From Streptomyces sp. NRRL S-118 (lineage in GTDB: Bacteria > Actinomycetota > Actinomycetes > Streptomycetales > Streptomycetaceae), in contig NZ_KL591014.1 of NCBI RefSeq assembly GCF_000716335.1, positions 62,739 to 126,738 on the forward strand: 64,000 bases of DNA. Reading direction: 5' to 3'. The notes below the pieces were generated by a model, which saw only the letters and a list, made by a program, of their open reading frames with translations, ran no database searches and was not told the DNA's origin. A program made the translations under genes and the position numbers. Shown one piece after another: positions 17,792-27,588 of the stretch (position 1 is the stretch's first letter; each line of letters begins with the position of its first letter).

Positions 17792-19111
17792 GTGCTCACC
17801 GCGTTCGCCCGGGCGTTCAAGACGCCCGACCTGCGCAAGAAGCTGCTCTTCACGCTCGGCATCGTCGTGCTGTACCGGCTCGGGGCGCACGTCCCCGTAC
17901 CCGGGGTCAGCTACGAGAAGGTCCAGATGTGTGTGGACCAGGCCCAACAGGGCAACAACAGCCTGTTCGGCCTCGTGAACATGTTCAGTGGCGGGGCGCT
18001 GCTGCAGATCACGATCTTCGCGCTCGGCATCATGCCGTACATCACGGCGAGCATCATCCTGCAGCTGCTGACCGTGGTCATCCCGCGCCTGGAAGCCCTC
18101 AAGAAGGAGGGCCAGGCAGGCCAGGCGAAGATCACGCAGTACACCCGTTACCTGACGGTCGCGCTGGCGATCCTGCAGGGCACGGGCCTGGTGGCCACCG
18201 CCCGTACGGGCGCCCTGTTCAGCGGCTGCACCGTCGCGAACCAGGTCGTCCCCGACCAGTCGATCTTCGTGACCATCACCATGGTCATCACCATGACCGC
18301 GGGTACGGCGGTCGTCATGTGGCTCGGCGAGCTCATCACCGACCGCGGCATCGGCAACGGCATGTCGATCCTGATGTTCATCTCGATCGCCGCCGGCTTC
18401 CCCGGCGCCCTGTGGGCCATCAAGGAGAGCGGCAAGCTCGCCAAGGGCTGGATCGAGTTCGGCACGGTCATCCTGATCGGCTTCGTGATGGTGGCGCTCG
18501 TCGTCTTCGTCGAGCAGGCCCAGCGCCGCATCCCGGTGCAGTACGCGAAGCGCATGATCGGTCGGCGTTCCTACGGCGGTACGTCCACGTACATCCCGCT
18601 CAAGGTGAACCAGGCGGGTGTGATTCCCGTCATCTTCGCGTCGTCGCTGCTCTACATCCCGGCGCTGATCGCGCAGTTCTCGAACTCCACCGCGGGCTGG
18701 AAGACCTGGATCGAAGCGCACTTCGTCAAGGGTGACCACCCGTACTACATCACCGTGTACTTCCTGTTGATCGTGTTCTTCGCGTTCTTCTACGTGGCCA
18801 TCTCGTTCAACCCCGAGGAAGTCGCGGACAACATGAAGAAGTATGGTGGCTTCATCCCGGGTATCCGGGCTGGTCGACCTACTGCCGAGTACTTGAGCTA
18901 CGTGCTCAACCGGATCACCTGGCCGGGCTCGCTGTATCTGGGTCTGATCGCTCTCGTGCCGACGATGGCGTTGGCGGGCTTCGGTGGCGCGAACCAGAAC
19001 TTCCCGTTCGGCGGGACGAGCATCCTGATCATCGTGGGTGTGGGTCTGGAGACCGTGAAGCAGATCGAGAGCCAGCTCCAGCAGCGCAACTACGAAGGGT
19101 TCCTCCGCTGA
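17792..19111 (+). CDS. secY: protein translocase subunit SecY
   Basis: The 439-residue SecY is the channel of the Sec translocon, with ten membrane segments. Visible signatures are [26 protein letters not shown] (transmembrane 2 region) and the C-terminal [15 protein letters not shown] before segments 9 and 10. The start is a GTG (17792) with CAGGAGG 5 nt ahead. Its TGA overlaps the adk ATG, so both are co-transcribed. Confidence 0.98.
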   Translation: MLTAFARAFKTPDLRKKLLFTLGIVVLYRLGAHVPVPGVSYEKVQMCVDQAQQGNNSLFGLVNMFSGGALLQITIFALGIMPYITASIILQLLTVVIPRLEALKKEGQAGQAKITQYTRYLTVALAILQGTGLVATARTGALFSGCTVANQVVPDQSIFVTITMVITMTAGTAVVMWLGELITDRGIGNGMSILMFISIAAGFPGALWAIKESGKLAKGWIEFGTVILIGFVMVALVVFVEQAQRRIPVQYAKRMIGRRSYGGTSTYIPLKVNQAGVIPVIFASSLLYIPALIAQFSNSTAGWKTWIEAHFVKGDHPYYITVYFLLIVFFAFFYVAISFNPEEVADNMKKYGGFIPGIRAGRPTAEYLSYVLNRITWPGSLYLGLIALVPTMALAGFGGANQNFPFGGTSILIIVGVGLETVKQIESQLQQRNYEGFLR

Positions 19112-19770
19112 TGCGAATCGTCCTCGTCGGACCGCCCGGTGCCGGGAAGGGAACGCAGGCCGCGTTCCTTGCCGGGAACCTGTCGATTCCGCACATCTCC
19201 ACGGGCGACCTCTTCCGTGCCAACATCAGCCAGGGCACGGAGCTGGGCCTGAAGGCCAAGTCCTACATGGACGCCGGCGAGCTGGTCCCCGATGAGGTCA
19301 CGATCGGCATGGCCAAGGACCGCATGGAGCAGCCGGACGCCGAGCGCGGCTTCCTGCTGGACGGCTTCCCGCGGAACGTGGCCCAGGCCGAGGCGCTCGA
19401 CGCCATGCTCGACGCCGCGGGCATGAAGCTGGACGCGGTGCTGGACCTGGAGGTCCCCGAGGACGAGGTCGTGAAGCGGATCGCGGGCCGCCGCATCTGC
19501 CGCAACGACAGCGCGCACGTCTTCCACGTGACGTACTCGCAGCCGAAGACCGAGGGCGTCTGCGACGTCTGCGGCGGCGACCTGTACCAGCGCGACGACG
19601 ACTCCGAGGAGACCGTGCGCAAGCGGCTGGAGGTCTACCACACGCAGACCGAGCCGATCATCGACTACTACAAGGCCCAGGGCCTGGTGGTCACCATCTC
19701 CGCGCTCGGCAAGGTCAACGACGTGACCGCCCGGGCGATGGAGGCCCTGCGGGGCGAGAAGGCCGCCTAG
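19111..19770 (+). CDS. adk: adenylate kinase
   Basis: Adenylate kinase converts ATP and AMP into two ADP. The 219-residue protein has the P-loop [10 protein letters not shown] (residues 7-16), the AMP-site motif LLDGFPRN, and a LID domain with CDVCGG and the HVTY segment. The first Cys pair of a zinc LID is incomplete: CRND stands where CxxC would be, so this is probably a zinc-free LID. It overlaps secY by one base. Confidence 0.97.
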   Translation: MRIVLVGPPGAGKGTQAAFLAGNLSIPHISTGDLFRANISQGTELGLKAKSYMDAGELVPDEVTIGMAKDRMEQPDAERGFLLDGFPRNVAQAEALDAMLDAAGMKLDAVLDLEVPEDEVVKRIAGRRICRNDSAHVFHVTYSQPKTEGVCDVCGGDLYQRDDDSEETVRKRLEVYHTQTEPIIDYYKAQGLVVTISALGKVNDVTARAMEALRGEKAA

Positions 19771-19792
19771 CAGCCTCCTCCTCACGTGTCGT

Positions 19793-19832
19793 ACACCGGC
19801 CGCGGTGCCCCCAGGGGCACCGCGGCCGGTGT
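19793..19832 (+). terminator. very strong hairpin between adk and map
   Basis: ACACCGGCCGCGGTGCCCC (19793-19811) and GGGGCACCGCGGCCGGTGT (19814-19832) are perfect inverted repeats of 19 bp with almost no loop. It lies 22 bp behind adk and probably ends the secY-adk transcript. Confidence 0.8.
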
Positions 19833-19891
19833 CGTACGGCCGTATCGTTGTGAGGTCACCCCGTTCTCCGTTTGGAAAGGCGTCAGCCGTC

Positions 19892-20728
19892 ATGGTGCAG
19901 ATCAAGACTCCCGAGCAGATCGCGAAGATGCGCGAGGCGGGGCTGGTCGTCGCCGCCATCCACGCGGCGACGCGGGAGGCGGCGGTTCCCGGGTCCACGA
20001 CGAAGGACCTGGACGAGGTGGCCCGCAAAGTGCTCGCCGAGCACGGCGCGAAGTCGAACTTCCTCGGGTACGGCGGGTTCCCCGCCACCATCTGCACCTC
20101 CGTGAACGAGGTCGTCGTCCACGGCATCCCGAGCGACGACGTGGTACTGAAGGACGGCGACGTCATCTCGATCGACTGCGGCGCGGTCGTCGACGGCTGG
20201 CACGGCGACGCGGCGTACACCGCGTTCGTGGGTTCCGGTCACGCCCCGGAGCTGGTCGAGCTCTCCCGGGTCACCGAGGAGTCGATGTGGCAGGGGATCG
20301 CCGCCATGCGGAACGGCAACCGGCTGGTCGACATCTCGCGGGCGATCGAGACGTACATCCGCCGCCAGCCGAAGCCGGGCGGCGGCAAGTACGGGATCAT
20401 CGAGGAGTACGGCGGCCACGGCATCGGCACCGAGATGCACATGGACCCGCACCTGCTGAACTACGTCTCCCGCAAGCGCGGCAAGGGCCCCAAGCTGGTC
20501 CCCGGCTTCTGCCTGGCGATCGAGCCCATGGTGTCGCTCGGTACGCCGCGCACGGAGGTCCTGGAGGACGAGTGGACCGTCATCACCACGGACGGCACCT
20601 GGTCCTCCCACTGGGAGCACTCCGTCGCCCTCACGGAGGCCGGCCCCCTCGTGCTCACCGCCCCGGACGGCGGCCGGGCGAAACTGGCCGAGCTGGGCGT
20701 CACGGCGGCACCGGATCCGCTGGCGTAG
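19892..20728 (+). CDS. map: methionine aminopeptidase
   Basis: MetAP removes the initiator Met from new proteins. The 278-residue type I enzyme shows all five metal ligands: Asp in SIDCGAVVDG, Asp in GWHGDAAYT, His in GGHGIGTEMH, Glu in AIEPM and Glu in WEHSVALTE. The ATG at 19892 gives the conserved start MVQIKTPEQIAKMREAG; GGAAAGG lies 11 nt upstream. The reading frame is open to 19805, inside the preceding hairpin, which argues against an earlier start. Confidence 0.96.
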   Translation: MVQIKTPEQIAKMREAGLVVAAIHAATREAAVPGSTTKDLDEVARKVLAEHGAKSNFLGYGGFPATICTSVNEVVVHGIPSDDVVLKDGDVISIDCGAVVDGWHGDAAYTAFVGSGHAPELVELSRVTEESMWQGIAAMRNGNRLVDISRAIETYIRRQPKPGGGKYGIIEEYGGHGIGTEMHMDPHLLNYVSRKRGKGPKLVPGFCLAIEPMVSLGTPRTEVLEDEWTVITTDGTWSSHWEHSVALTEAGPLVLTAPDGGRAKLAELGVTAAPDPLA

Positions 20729-20758
20729 TGATCTACGGTGGTGGGCAAACTTCCCCGA

Positions 20759-20788
20759 TTCGTCTTTTCGAAAGCCCTGACGTAGACT
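20759..20788 (+). promoter_or_regulatory. candidate promoter of infA
   Basis: TAGACT (20783-20788) is a good -10 hexamer, with TTCGTC (20759-20764) 18 bp upstream as a weak -35. It lies about 80 bp before infA in the map-infA gap. It would start the infA-rpmJ-rpsM-rpsK-rpoA-rplQ transcript. Confidence 0.5.
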
Positions 20789-20868
20789 GATGCGTCGGCT
20801 CTCGTGTACCCGTGTGCCCGCACACGGCGACGGGAGCTGATCAAGGTAGCCGATTCGAAGGGCGAAGC

Positions 20869-21090
20869 GTGGCCAAGAAGCAAGGTGCCATCGAAATTGA
20901 GGGCACCGTGATCGAGTCCCTGCCGAACGCCATGTTCAAGGTGGAGCTCCAGAACGGTCACAAGGTCCTCGCGCACATCTCCGGCAAGATGCGGATGCAC
21001 TACATCCGTATCCTCCCGGACGACCGGGTCGTCGTGGAGCTGTCTCCGTACGACCTGACGCGTGGCCGGATCGTCTACCGCTACAAGTAG
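20869..21090 (+). CDS. infA: translation initiation factor IF-1
   Basis: The 73-residue IF-1 is a single OB fold beginning (V/M)[18 protein letters not shown], with [20 protein letters not shown]. It binds the 30S A site during initiation. The start is GTG at 20869 (AAGGGCGAAGC ahead); the frame extends to 20812 but the extra 19 residues are not part of IF-1. Confidence 0.97.
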   Translation: MAKKQGAIEIEGTVIESLPNAMFKVELQNGHKVLAHISGKMRMHYIRILPDDRVVVELSPYDLTRGRIVYRYK

Positions 21091-21155
21091 ATCTTGCCCG
21101 CACCGGCGCGCTCCGCGCGCGGGTGGTGGCACTGACCCGGAGAACCTCACATCCC

Positions 21156-21269
21156 ATGAAGGTCAAGCCGAGCGTCAAGAAGATCTGCGACAAGTGCAAG
21201 GTGATCCGCCGTCACGGCCGGGTCATGGTCATCTGCGACAACCTGCGCCACAAGCAGCGCCAGGGCTGA
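21156..21269 (+). CDS. rpmJ: 50S ribosomal protein L36
   Basis: This short gene encodes 37 residues, [20 protein letters not shown] followed by [17 protein letters not shown]. Cys11, Cys14, Cys27 and His32 form the zinc site, so it is the zinc-binding form of L36. It lies between infA and rpsM, as in other actinobacteria. Confidence 0.97.
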   Translation: MKVKPSVKKICDKCKVIRRHGRVMVICDNLRHKQRQG

Positions 21270-21451
21270 CGCACGCCGACCTGCACCTCGCAGTTTCTTC
21301 GCGCGACGCGAGCAAATTCGTACATACGCAGTGCCCGCCAAGCCCCTGGGGCCGGCGGTACCTCCGGCGGGGGCCGGGGACCCGGAACGTACCTCGTACG
21401 GCGGCCGGGAACGGCATTGCGGAAGACCCCCGAACACACAGGAGCCATTGA

Positions 21452-21832
21452 ATGGCACGCGTTTCCGGTGTTGACATCCCGCGCGACAAGCGCGTGGAGG
21501 TCGCACTCACCTACGTCTTCGGCATCGGCCGCACCCTGGCGAAGGAGACCCTCGCCTCCACCGGTGTGAACCCGAACACCCGCGTTCGTGACCTGTCCGA
21601 GGAGGACCTGGTCAAGATCCGCGAGTACGTGGACGCCAACCTCAAGACCGAGGGTGACCTCCGTCGCGAGATCCAGGCCGACATCCGCCGCAAGGTCGAG
21701 ATCGGCACCTACCAGGGTCTGCGTCACCGCCGTGGTCTGCCGGTTCGCGGTCAGCGCACCAGCACGAACGCTCGTACCCGCAAGGGCCCGCGTCGCGCCA
21801 TCGCCGGTAAGAAGAAGCCGGGCAAGAAGTAG
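21452..21832 (+). CDS. rpsM: 30S ribosomal protein S13
   Basis: The 126-residue S13 shows [35 protein letters not shown] and the basic tail [16 protein letters not shown]. It contacts the 50S head bridge and P-site tRNA. A 182-bp gap before it holds GC-rich imperfect hairpins (21345-21415). The ATG follows CACAGGAGCC. Confidence 0.98.
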   Translation: MARVSGVDIPRDKRVEVALTYVFGIGRTLAKETLASTGVNPNTRVRDLSEEDLVKIREYVDANLKTEGDLRREIQADIRRKVEIGTYQGLRHRRGLPVRGQRTSTNARTRKGPRRAIAGKKKPGKK

Positions 21833-21898
21833 TCCGCAGCGGACGACTGTCCACGGTCTTCGCTGTAGGACCGACCACCTCCCGTAGGAGTTAAAGAC

Positions 21899-22303
21899 AT
21901 GCCCCCCAAGGGACGTCAGGGCGCTGCCAAGAAGGTGCGCCGCAAGGAAAAGAAGAACGTCGCTCACGGCCACGCGCACATCAAGAGCACGTTCAACAAC
22001 ACCATCGTTTCGATCACGGACCCGTCCGGCAACGTGATCTCCTGGGCCTCCGCCGGCCACGTCGGCTTCAAGGGCTCGCGCAAGTCCACCCCCTTCGCCG
22101 CGCAGATGGCCGCCGAGTCGGCCGCCCGCCGCGCGCAGGAGCACGGCATGCGCAAGGTCGACGTCTTCGTCAAGGGCCCGGGCTCGGGTCGTGAGACGGC
22201 GATCCGTTCGCTGCAGGCCACCGGTCTCGAGGTCGGCTCCATCCAGGACGTCACCCCGACCCCGCACAACGGCTGCCGCCCCCCGAAGCGCCGCCGCGTC
22301 TGA
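21899..22303 (+). CDS. rpsK: 30S ribosomal protein S11
   Basis: The 134-residue S11 shows [20 protein letters not shown] and the C-terminal [16 protein letters not shown]. It forms part of the platform near the mRNA exit. In many bacteria rpsD (S4) follows here; it is absent and rpoA follows directly. Confidence 0.98.
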   Translation: MPPKGRQGAAKKVRRKEKKNVAHGHAHIKSTFNNTIVSITDPSGNVISWASAGHVGFKGSRKSTPFAAQMAAESAARRAQEHGMRKVDVFVKGPGSGRETAIRSLQATGLEVGSIQDVTPTPHNGCRPPKRRRV

Positions 22304-22424
22304 CGCACGGCTGCTTCACGCAGGGATTTCCGGGCGGTACGCCTCTTCGGGGGCGTGCCGCCCGTACCCTTGCACTATCCGAGGACGTCAAATAGCGGGC
22401 GTCCACGACTGAAGGAAACACACC

Positions 22425-23447
22425 ATGCTTATCGCTCAGCGTCCCTCGCTGACCGAAGAGGTCGTCGACGAGTACCGCTCGCGGTTCGTCATCGAGCCGC
22501 TGGAGCCGGGCTTCGGCTACACGCTCGGCAACTCCCTGCGCCGTACGCTCCTCTCCTCGATCCCGGGTGCGGCGGTCACGTCGATCCGCATCGACGGTGT
22601 CCTGCACGAGTTCACCACCGTGCCGGGCGTCAAGGAGGACGTCACCGACCTCATCCTCAACATCAAGCAGCTGGTCGTGTCCAGCGAGCACGACGAGCCG
22701 GTCGTGATGTACCTGCGCAAGCAGGGCCCCGGCCTGGTCACCGCCGCCGACATCGCCCCGCCGGCCGGCGTCGAGGTGCACAACCCCGACCTGGTGCTCG
22801 CCACCCTGAACGGCAAGGGCAAGCTGGAGATGGAGCTGACCGTCGAGCGCGGTCGCGGCTACGTCTCCGCCGTCCAGAACAAGCAGGTGGGCCAGGAGAT
22901 CGGCCGCATCCCGGTCGACTCCATCTACTCGCCCGTCCTCAAGGTCACCTACAAGGTCGAGGCGACCCGAGTCGAGCAGCGCACCGACTTCGACAAGCTG
23001 ATCGTCGACGTCGAGACCAAGCAGGCGATGCGTCCGCGTGACGCCATGGCCTCCGCCGGCAAGACCCTGGTCGAGCTCTTCGGCCTGGCGCGCGAGCTCA
23101 ACATCGACGCCGAGGGCATCGACATGGGTCCGTCCCCGACGGACGCCGCGCTCGCCGCGGACCTGGCGCTGCCGATCGAGGAGCTGGAGCTCACGGTCCG
23201 CTCGTACAACTGCCTCAAGCGTGAGGGCATCCACTCCGTGGGTGAGCTCGTGGCGCGCTCCGAGGCCGACCTGCTCGACATCCGCAACTTCGGTGCGAAG
23301 TCGATCGACGAGGTCAAGGCGAAGCTGGCCGGCATGGGCCTGGCCCTCAAGGACAGCCCGCCCGGATTCGACCCGACCGCCGCCGCCGACGCCTTCGGCG
23401 CCGACGACGACGCGGACGCGGGCTTCGTCGAGACCGAGCAGTACTGA
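22425..23447 (+). CDS. rpoA: RNA polymerase alpha subunit
   Basis: The 340-residue alpha subunit has the N-terminal assembly domain ([40 protein letters not shown]), a linker, and the C-terminal domain with [20 protein letters not shown] and [20 protein letters not shown], which contacts UP elements and activators. An acidic tail follows. An imperfect GC hairpin (about 22333-22368) lies in the 121-bp gap before it and could lower or tune rpoA expression. Confidence 0.98.
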   Translation: MLIAQRPSLTEEVVDEYRSRFVIEPLEPGFGYTLGNSLRRTLLSSIPGAAVTSIRIDGVLHEFTTVPGVKEDVTDLILNIKQLVVSSEHDEPVVMYLRKQGPGLVTAADIAPPAGVEVHNPDLVLATLNGKGKLEMELTVERGRGYVSAVQNKQVGQEIGRIPVDSIYSPVLKVTYKVEATRVEQRTDFDKLIVDVETKQAMRPRDAMASAGKTLVELFGLARELNIDAEGIDMGPSPTDAALAADLALPIEELELTVRSYNCLKREGIHSVGELVARSEADLLDIRNFGAKSIDEVKAKLAGMGLALKDSPPGFDPTAAADAFGADDDADAGFVETEQY

Positions 23448-23570
23448 TCCGCCGCTGATCCCCTCACCGGGATCAGCGCGGTTCATGCGACATCTGCCCG
23501 CAGGCGTCCGCCTGCGGGGTCCTGACACCGGTACCTGATACGGCCGGTGCAGATTTCAAGGAGAAACACC

Positions 23571-24059
23571 ATGCCGAAGCCCGCCAAGGGTGCCCGTCTG
23601 GGCGGCAGCGCCGCGCACGAGAAGCTGCTTCTCGCGAACCTCGCGAAGTCGCTGTTCGAGCACGGCCGCATCACCACGACCGAGGCCAAGGCCCGCCGCC
23701 TGCGTCCGGTCGCCGAGCGCCTGATCACCAAGGCGAAGAAGGGCGACATCCACAACCGTCGCCTGGTGCTGCAGACGATCACGGACAAGGGCATCGTCCA
23801 CACGCTCTTCACCGAGATCGCTCCGCGTTACGCCGAGCGCCCGGGTGGCTACACCCGCATCACCAAGATCGGCAACCGTCGTGGCGACAACGCCCCGATG
23901 GCTGTGATCGAGCTGGTCGAGGGCGAGATCGCGAAGAAGGCGACCGTCGCCGAGGCCGAGGCCGCGACGAAGCGCGCGGTCAAGGAGGCCGACGAGGCCG
24001 CCAAGGCCGAGGAGACCAAGGCTGACGAGGCTCCGGCCGAGGAGTCGAAGGACGCCTGA
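23571..24059 (+). CDS. rplQ: 50S ribosomal protein L17 with acidic tail
   Basis: The 162-residue L17 begins [20 protein letters not shown]; the core ends near residue 115 ([20 protein letters not shown]). An Ala/Glu/Lys-rich tail of about 40 residues follows, usual in actinobacteria. The ATG at 23571 has AAGGAGAAACACC in front; the frame is open 8 codons further. Confidence 0.97.
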   Translation: MPKPAKGARLGGSAAHEKLLLANLAKSLFEHGRITTTEAKARRLRPVAERLITKAKKGDIHNRRLVLQTITDKGIVHTLFTEIAPRYAERPGGYTRITKIGNRRGDNAPMAVIELVEGEIAKKATVAEAEAATKRAVKEADEAAKAEETKADEAPAEESKDA

Positions 24060-24081
24060 ACCGCGTTCTGAAGGCTGACGG

Positions 24082-24115
24082 ACGGGCCCGCCCCCTCTCG
24101 GGGGGCGGGCCCGTT
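24082..24115 (+). terminator. terminator of the alpha operon
   Basis: CGGGCCCGCCCC (24083-24094) and GGGGCGGGCCCG (24102-24113) form a perfect GC-rich stem 23 bp behind rplQ and 22 bp before truA. Confidence 0.75.
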
Positions 24116-24136
24116 CGGCTTGAGAGGATGGATCGC

Positions 24137-24994
24137 GTGAGCGATGAGGTGAGGCCCGGGTACGTACGGGTGCGGCTGGACCTGTCGTACGACGGCAAGG
24201 ACTTCCACGGCTGGGCCAAGCAGGCCGGCGGACAGCGCACCGTGCAGGGCGAGATCGAGGACGCCCTGCGCACGGTGACGCGTTCGTCCGAGACGCACGA
24301 GCTGACCGTGGCCGGGCGGACCGACGCCGGCGTGCACGCGCGCGGCCAGGTCGCACACGTCGACCTGCCGGAGGCGCTGTGGGCAGAGCACCGGGACAAG
24401 CTGCTGCGGCGGCTCGCCGGGAGGCTGGGCCACGACGTCCGGATCTGGCGGGTCGAGGAGGCGCCGAGCGGCTTCAACGCGCGGTTCTCGGCCATCTGGC
24501 GCCGGTACGCGTACCGGGTGACGGACAACCCTGGTGGCGTCGACCCGCTGCTGCGCGGGCATGTGCTGTGGCACGACTGGCCGCTGGACGTCGACGCCAT
24601 GAACGCGGCCGCCGAGCGGCTGACCGGGGAGCACGACTTCGCGGCCTACTGCAAGAAGCGGGACGGCGCGACCACCATCCGCACGCTGCAGGAGCTGCGC
24701 TGGGAGCGGCTGCCGTCCGGCGTGCTGGAGGCCACGGTCAAGGCCGACGCCTTCTGCCACAACATGGTGCGCTCGCTCGTCGGGGCGCTGCTCTTCGTCG
24801 GGGACGGGCACCGGCCGGTGGAGTGGCCCGGGAAGGTGCTCGCGGCCGGTGTGCGGGACTCCGCCGTCCATGTCGTGCGGCCGCACGGGCTCACGCTGGA
24901 GGAGGTCGGCTACCCGGCCGACGAGCTGCTGGCCGCCAGGAACCTGGAGGCCCGCAACAAGCGGTCACTGGCCGGGCGCGGCGGCTGCTGCTGA
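24137..24994 (+). CDS. truA: tRNA pseudouridine synthase A
   Basis: TruA makes pseudouridine at positions 38-40 of tRNA anticodon arms. The 285-residue protein has the catalytic motif [12 protein letters not shown] with Asp63, the opening [16 protein letters not shown] and [19 protein letters not shown] near the C-terminus. GTG at 24137 is chosen because GAGAGG is 8 nt ahead; an ATG at 24128 sits directly on that site. The 3' end overlaps the convergent gene by 30 bp. Confidence 0.96.
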   Translation: MSDEVRPGYVRVRLDLSYDGKDFHGWAKQAGGQRTVQGEIEDALRTVTRSSETHELTVAGRTDAGVHARGQVAHVDLPEALWAEHRDKLLRRLAGRLGHDVRIWRVEEAPSGFNARFSAIWRRYAYRVTDNPGGVDPLLRGHVLWHDWPLDVDAMNAAAERLTGEHDFAAYCKKRDGATTIRTLQELRWERLPSGVLEATVKADAFCHNMVRSLVGALLFVGDGHRPVEWPGKVLAAGVRDSAVHVVRPHGLTLEEVGYPADELLAARNLEARNKRSLAGRGGCC

Positions 24995-25861
24995 GGCCTG
25001 GATGCGGCCCCGGGCGTAGATCTGGTTGAAGGCGAACGTGCCGAGGTCGTCGCTCGTCTTGAAGACGACCTCGTCACTCTTCGTGACCTTCTTGCCGCTG
25101 GTGTAGCCGGCCTGGGTGAAGTACGCGTACCGGCCCAGGGAGTTGGCGCGGCGCAGACAGACGGTCTTGGCCTGGCAGAAGCCGCCGACGCCGGACCCGG
25201 CGAGCGGGGTGACGCCGCCCTGCACGTCCTCCTTGGCCCGCAGGGCGTCGCCCTTGGTGTCGAAGAGCGCGACACCGACCGTGATGGCGACGCCGTCCCG
25301 CTCGTACGTGGCGCGGATGACGCGGTCGCAGCCGTGCTTCCGCAGGACCGCGCCGAGGCCGGCCTGGGCGGCGGCCGAGCAGTCGGTGGTGGAGGCGACG
25401 GCGCCCTTGCGGTACTCCCGGTCGCCGACCGTGAGCTTCTTGCCGGGGAAGAGCGATTCGGGCGTGAGCGGGGCCTTGTCCTTCTGCGCCGTGGAGATGA
25501 AGTCCATCGGGTCCGGCGGGGGCGGCGGCGCGACCGAGGAGAAGGAGGGCTGCGGCTGGGTGGTGTCGCTCGGCAGCTCGGGGGCGGTGGTGGAGCCCGC
25601 CGCCTTGTCGCCGGTGGCGCCGCCGCCGCTGTTGGCGGAGACGATCGCGACCGCGATGACCGTGCCGATGGCGGCGGTGGCGAGTGCGCCGCCGCCGATC
25701 AGGAGCCAGCGCCTGCGGCGGGCGCGGGCGGCCGAGGCTTCGGCGAGGGCGCTCCAGTCCGGGGTGTCGGTTCCGTAGGACTGCTGGTACGGCTGCTGCC
25801 CGTACGGCTGGTGCGGCTGCTGGTGTGGCTCCTGCGGCCACTGCGGTCCCCCAAAGCTCAT
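24965..25861 (-). CDS. membrane-anchored protein of unknown function
   Basis: The 298-residue protein has a Pro/Gln/Tyr-rich cytoplasmic start ([18 protein letters not shown]), a basic patch and one membrane segment (about residues 69-90), then a Pro/Ser/Thr-rich linker and a folded outer domain from about residue 125. That domain has Cys in [20 protein letters not shown] and two more in FCQAKTVC, so two disulfides are likely. It resembles the many actinobacterial single-pass proteins with unknown extracellular domains. The ATG at 25861 gives AGGA at about 8 nt; another ATG lies 3 codons upstream. Confidence 0.7.
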   Translation of the reverse strand: MSFGGPQWPQEPHQQPHQPYGQQPYQQSYGTDTPDWSALAEASAARARRRRWLLIGGGALATAAIGTVIAVAIVSANSGGGATGDKAAGSTTAPELPSDTTQPQPSFSSVAPPPPPDPMDFISTAQKDKAPLTPESLFPGKKLTVGDREYRKGAVASTTDCSAAAQAGLGAVLRKHGCDRVIRATYERDGVAITVGVALFDTKGDALRAKEDVQGGVTPLAGSGVGGFCQAKTVCLRRANSLGRYAYFTQAGYTSGKKVTKSDEVVFKTSDDLGTFAFNQIYARGRIQASAAAAAPGQ

Positions 25862-25880
25862 GCCGCGCATCCTAAACCGG

Positions 25881-25910
25881 TTGGGGACGGGCCCGGTCCG
25901 CGGCGACAAT
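25881..25910 (+). promoter_or_regulatory. candidate leaderless promoter of the ABC-F gene
   Basis: TTGGGG (25881-25886) and GACAAT (25905-25910) are 18 bp apart, and the ATG at 25918 follows 7 nt behind the -10 box. No ribosome binding site precedes the ATG, so a leaderless transcript is likely. Confidence 0.45.
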
Positions 25911-25917
25911 GCCCGGC

Positions 25918-27537
25918 ATGGGTCATGTAGAGGTCGCGCATCTGGAGTACTACCTGCCGGACGGGCGGGTGCTCCTCGGTGACGTGTCGTTCCGGGTGGG
26001 CGAAGGCGCGGTGGTGGCGCTCGTGGGCGCCAACGGCGCGGGCAAGACGACGCTGCTGCGGCTGATCGCGGGGGAGCTGCAGCCGCACGGGGGCACGGTC
26101 GCCGTCGGGGGCGGACTGGGGGTGATGCCGCAGTTCGTCGGGTCGGTGCGGGACGAGCGGACCGTGCGGGACCTGCTGGTGTCCGTCGCGCCCGCGCGGA
26201 TCCGGGAGGCGGCGGCCGCGGTGGACGAGGCCGAGCACCTGATCATGACCGTCGACGACGAGGCCGCGCAGCTGCGGTACGCGCAGGCGCTCAGCGACTG
26301 GGCGGAGGCGCGGGGGTACGAGGCCGAGACCGCCTGGGACGTGTGCACCATGGCCGCGCTGGGCGTGCCGTACGAGCGGGCGCAGTTCCGCGAGGTGCGG
26401 ACGCTGAGCGGGGGTGAGCAGAAGCGGCTCGTCCTGGAGGCGCTGCTGCGCGGCCCGGAGGAGGTGCTGCTCCTCGACGAGCCGGACAACTACCTGGACG
26501 TGCCGGGGAAGCGGTGGCTGGAGGAGCGGCTGGCCGAGACCCGCAAGACCGTGCTGTTCGTGTCGCACGACCGGGAGCTGCTGGCACGGGCCGCCCAGAA
26601 GATCGTCGCGGTGGAGCCGGGGCCGGCGGGGTCGGACGTGTGGGTGCACGGCGGCGGCTTCGACACGTACCACCAGGCGCGCAAGGAGCGGTTCGCCCGC
26701 TTCGAGGAGCTGCGGCGGCGCTGGGACGAGAAGCACGCGCAGCTCAAGCAGCTGGTGAACACCCTGAAGAACAAGGCCGCCTACAACGACGGGCTGGCCT
26801 CCCGCTACCAGGCCGCCCAGACCCGGCTGCGCAAGTTCGAGGAGGCGGGACCGCCGCAGCAGCCGCCGCGCGAGCAGGACATCCGGATGCGGCTGCGCGG
26901 CGGGCGCACCGGGCTGCGGGCGGTGACGTGCGCCGACCTGGAGCTCACGGGGCTGATGAAGCCTTTCTCGCTGGAGGTCTTCTACGGCGAGCGGGTCGCC
27001 GTCCTCGGTTCGAACGGGTCGGGCAAGTCGCACTTCCTGCGGCTGCTGGCGGGGGAGGACGTGGCCCACACCGGCGCGTGGAAGCTGGGTGCGCGGGTGG
27101 TTCCCGGGCACTTCGCCCAGACCCACGCCCACCCCGAGCTGGAGGGCCGGACGCTGGTCGACATCCTGTGGAAGGAGCACGCCAAGGACCGGGGCGGAGC
27201 CATGTCCGCCCTGCGGCGGTACGAGCTGGAGCGCCAGGGGGACCAGGTCTTCGACCGGCTCTCGGGTGGTCAGCAGGCGCGCTTCCAGATCCTGCTGCTG
27301 GAGCTGGCGGGCACGACGGCCCTGCTGCTGGACGAGCCGACGGACAACCTGGACCTGGAGTCGGCGGAGGCCCTCCAGGTGGGGCTGGAGGCGTACGAGG
27401 GGACGGTGCTGGCGGTCACGCACGACCGCTGGTTCGCGCGCTCCTTCGACCGGTACCTGGTCTTCGGCACGGACGGCGTGGTCCGCGAGACCCCCGAGCC
27501 CGTCTGGGACGAGCGTCGTGTGGAACGGGCGCGATAG
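25918..27537 (+). CDS. ABC-F family ATPase
   Basis: The 539-residue protein has two ABC ATPase domains and no membrane segment, as in ABC-F factors that act on the ribosome. Domain 1: Walker A GANGAGKT (residues 37-44), signature LSGGEQ, Walker B VLLLDEPDNYLD. Domain 2: GSNGSGKS, LSGGQQ, LLLDEPTDNLD. The linker between domains (HAQLKQLVNTLKNKAAYNDG) is basic and helical. Members either protect ribosomes from antibiotics or tune translation; no drug-synthesis genes are nearby, so a housekeeping role is as likely as resistance. ATG 25918 is preferred over ATG 25909 because of the leaderless-type -10 box. Confidence 0.88.
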   Translation: MGHVEVAHLEYYLPDGRVLLGDVSFRVGEGAVVALVGANGAGKTTLLRLIAGELQPHGGTVAVGGGLGVMPQFVGSVRDERTVRDLLVSVAPARIREAAAAVDEAEHLIMTVDDEAAQLRYAQALSDWAEARGYEAETAWDVCTMAALGVPYERAQFREVRTLSGGEQKRLVLEALLRGPEEVLLLDEPDNYLDVPGKRWLEERLAETRKTVLFVSHDRELLARAAQKIVAVEPGPAGSDVWVHGGGFDTYHQARKERFARFEELRRRWDEKHAQLKQLVNTLKNKAAYNDGLASRYQAAQTRLRKFEEAGPPQQPPREQDIRMRLRGGRTGLRAVTCADLELTGLMKPFSLEVFYGERVAVLGSNGSGKSHFLRLLAGEDVAHTGAWKLGARVVPGHFAQTHAHPELEGRTLVDILWKEHAKDRGGAMSALRRYELERQGDQVFDRLSGGQQARFQILLLELAGTTALLLDEPTDNLDLESAEALQVGLEAYEGTVLAVTHDRWFARSFDRYLVFGTDGVVRETPEPVWDERRVERAR

Positions 27538-27588
27538 CCGGGTACGGCGGGGCGCGCCCGGGTAGGGTGCGCCCGGGGGGTGGGGCCA

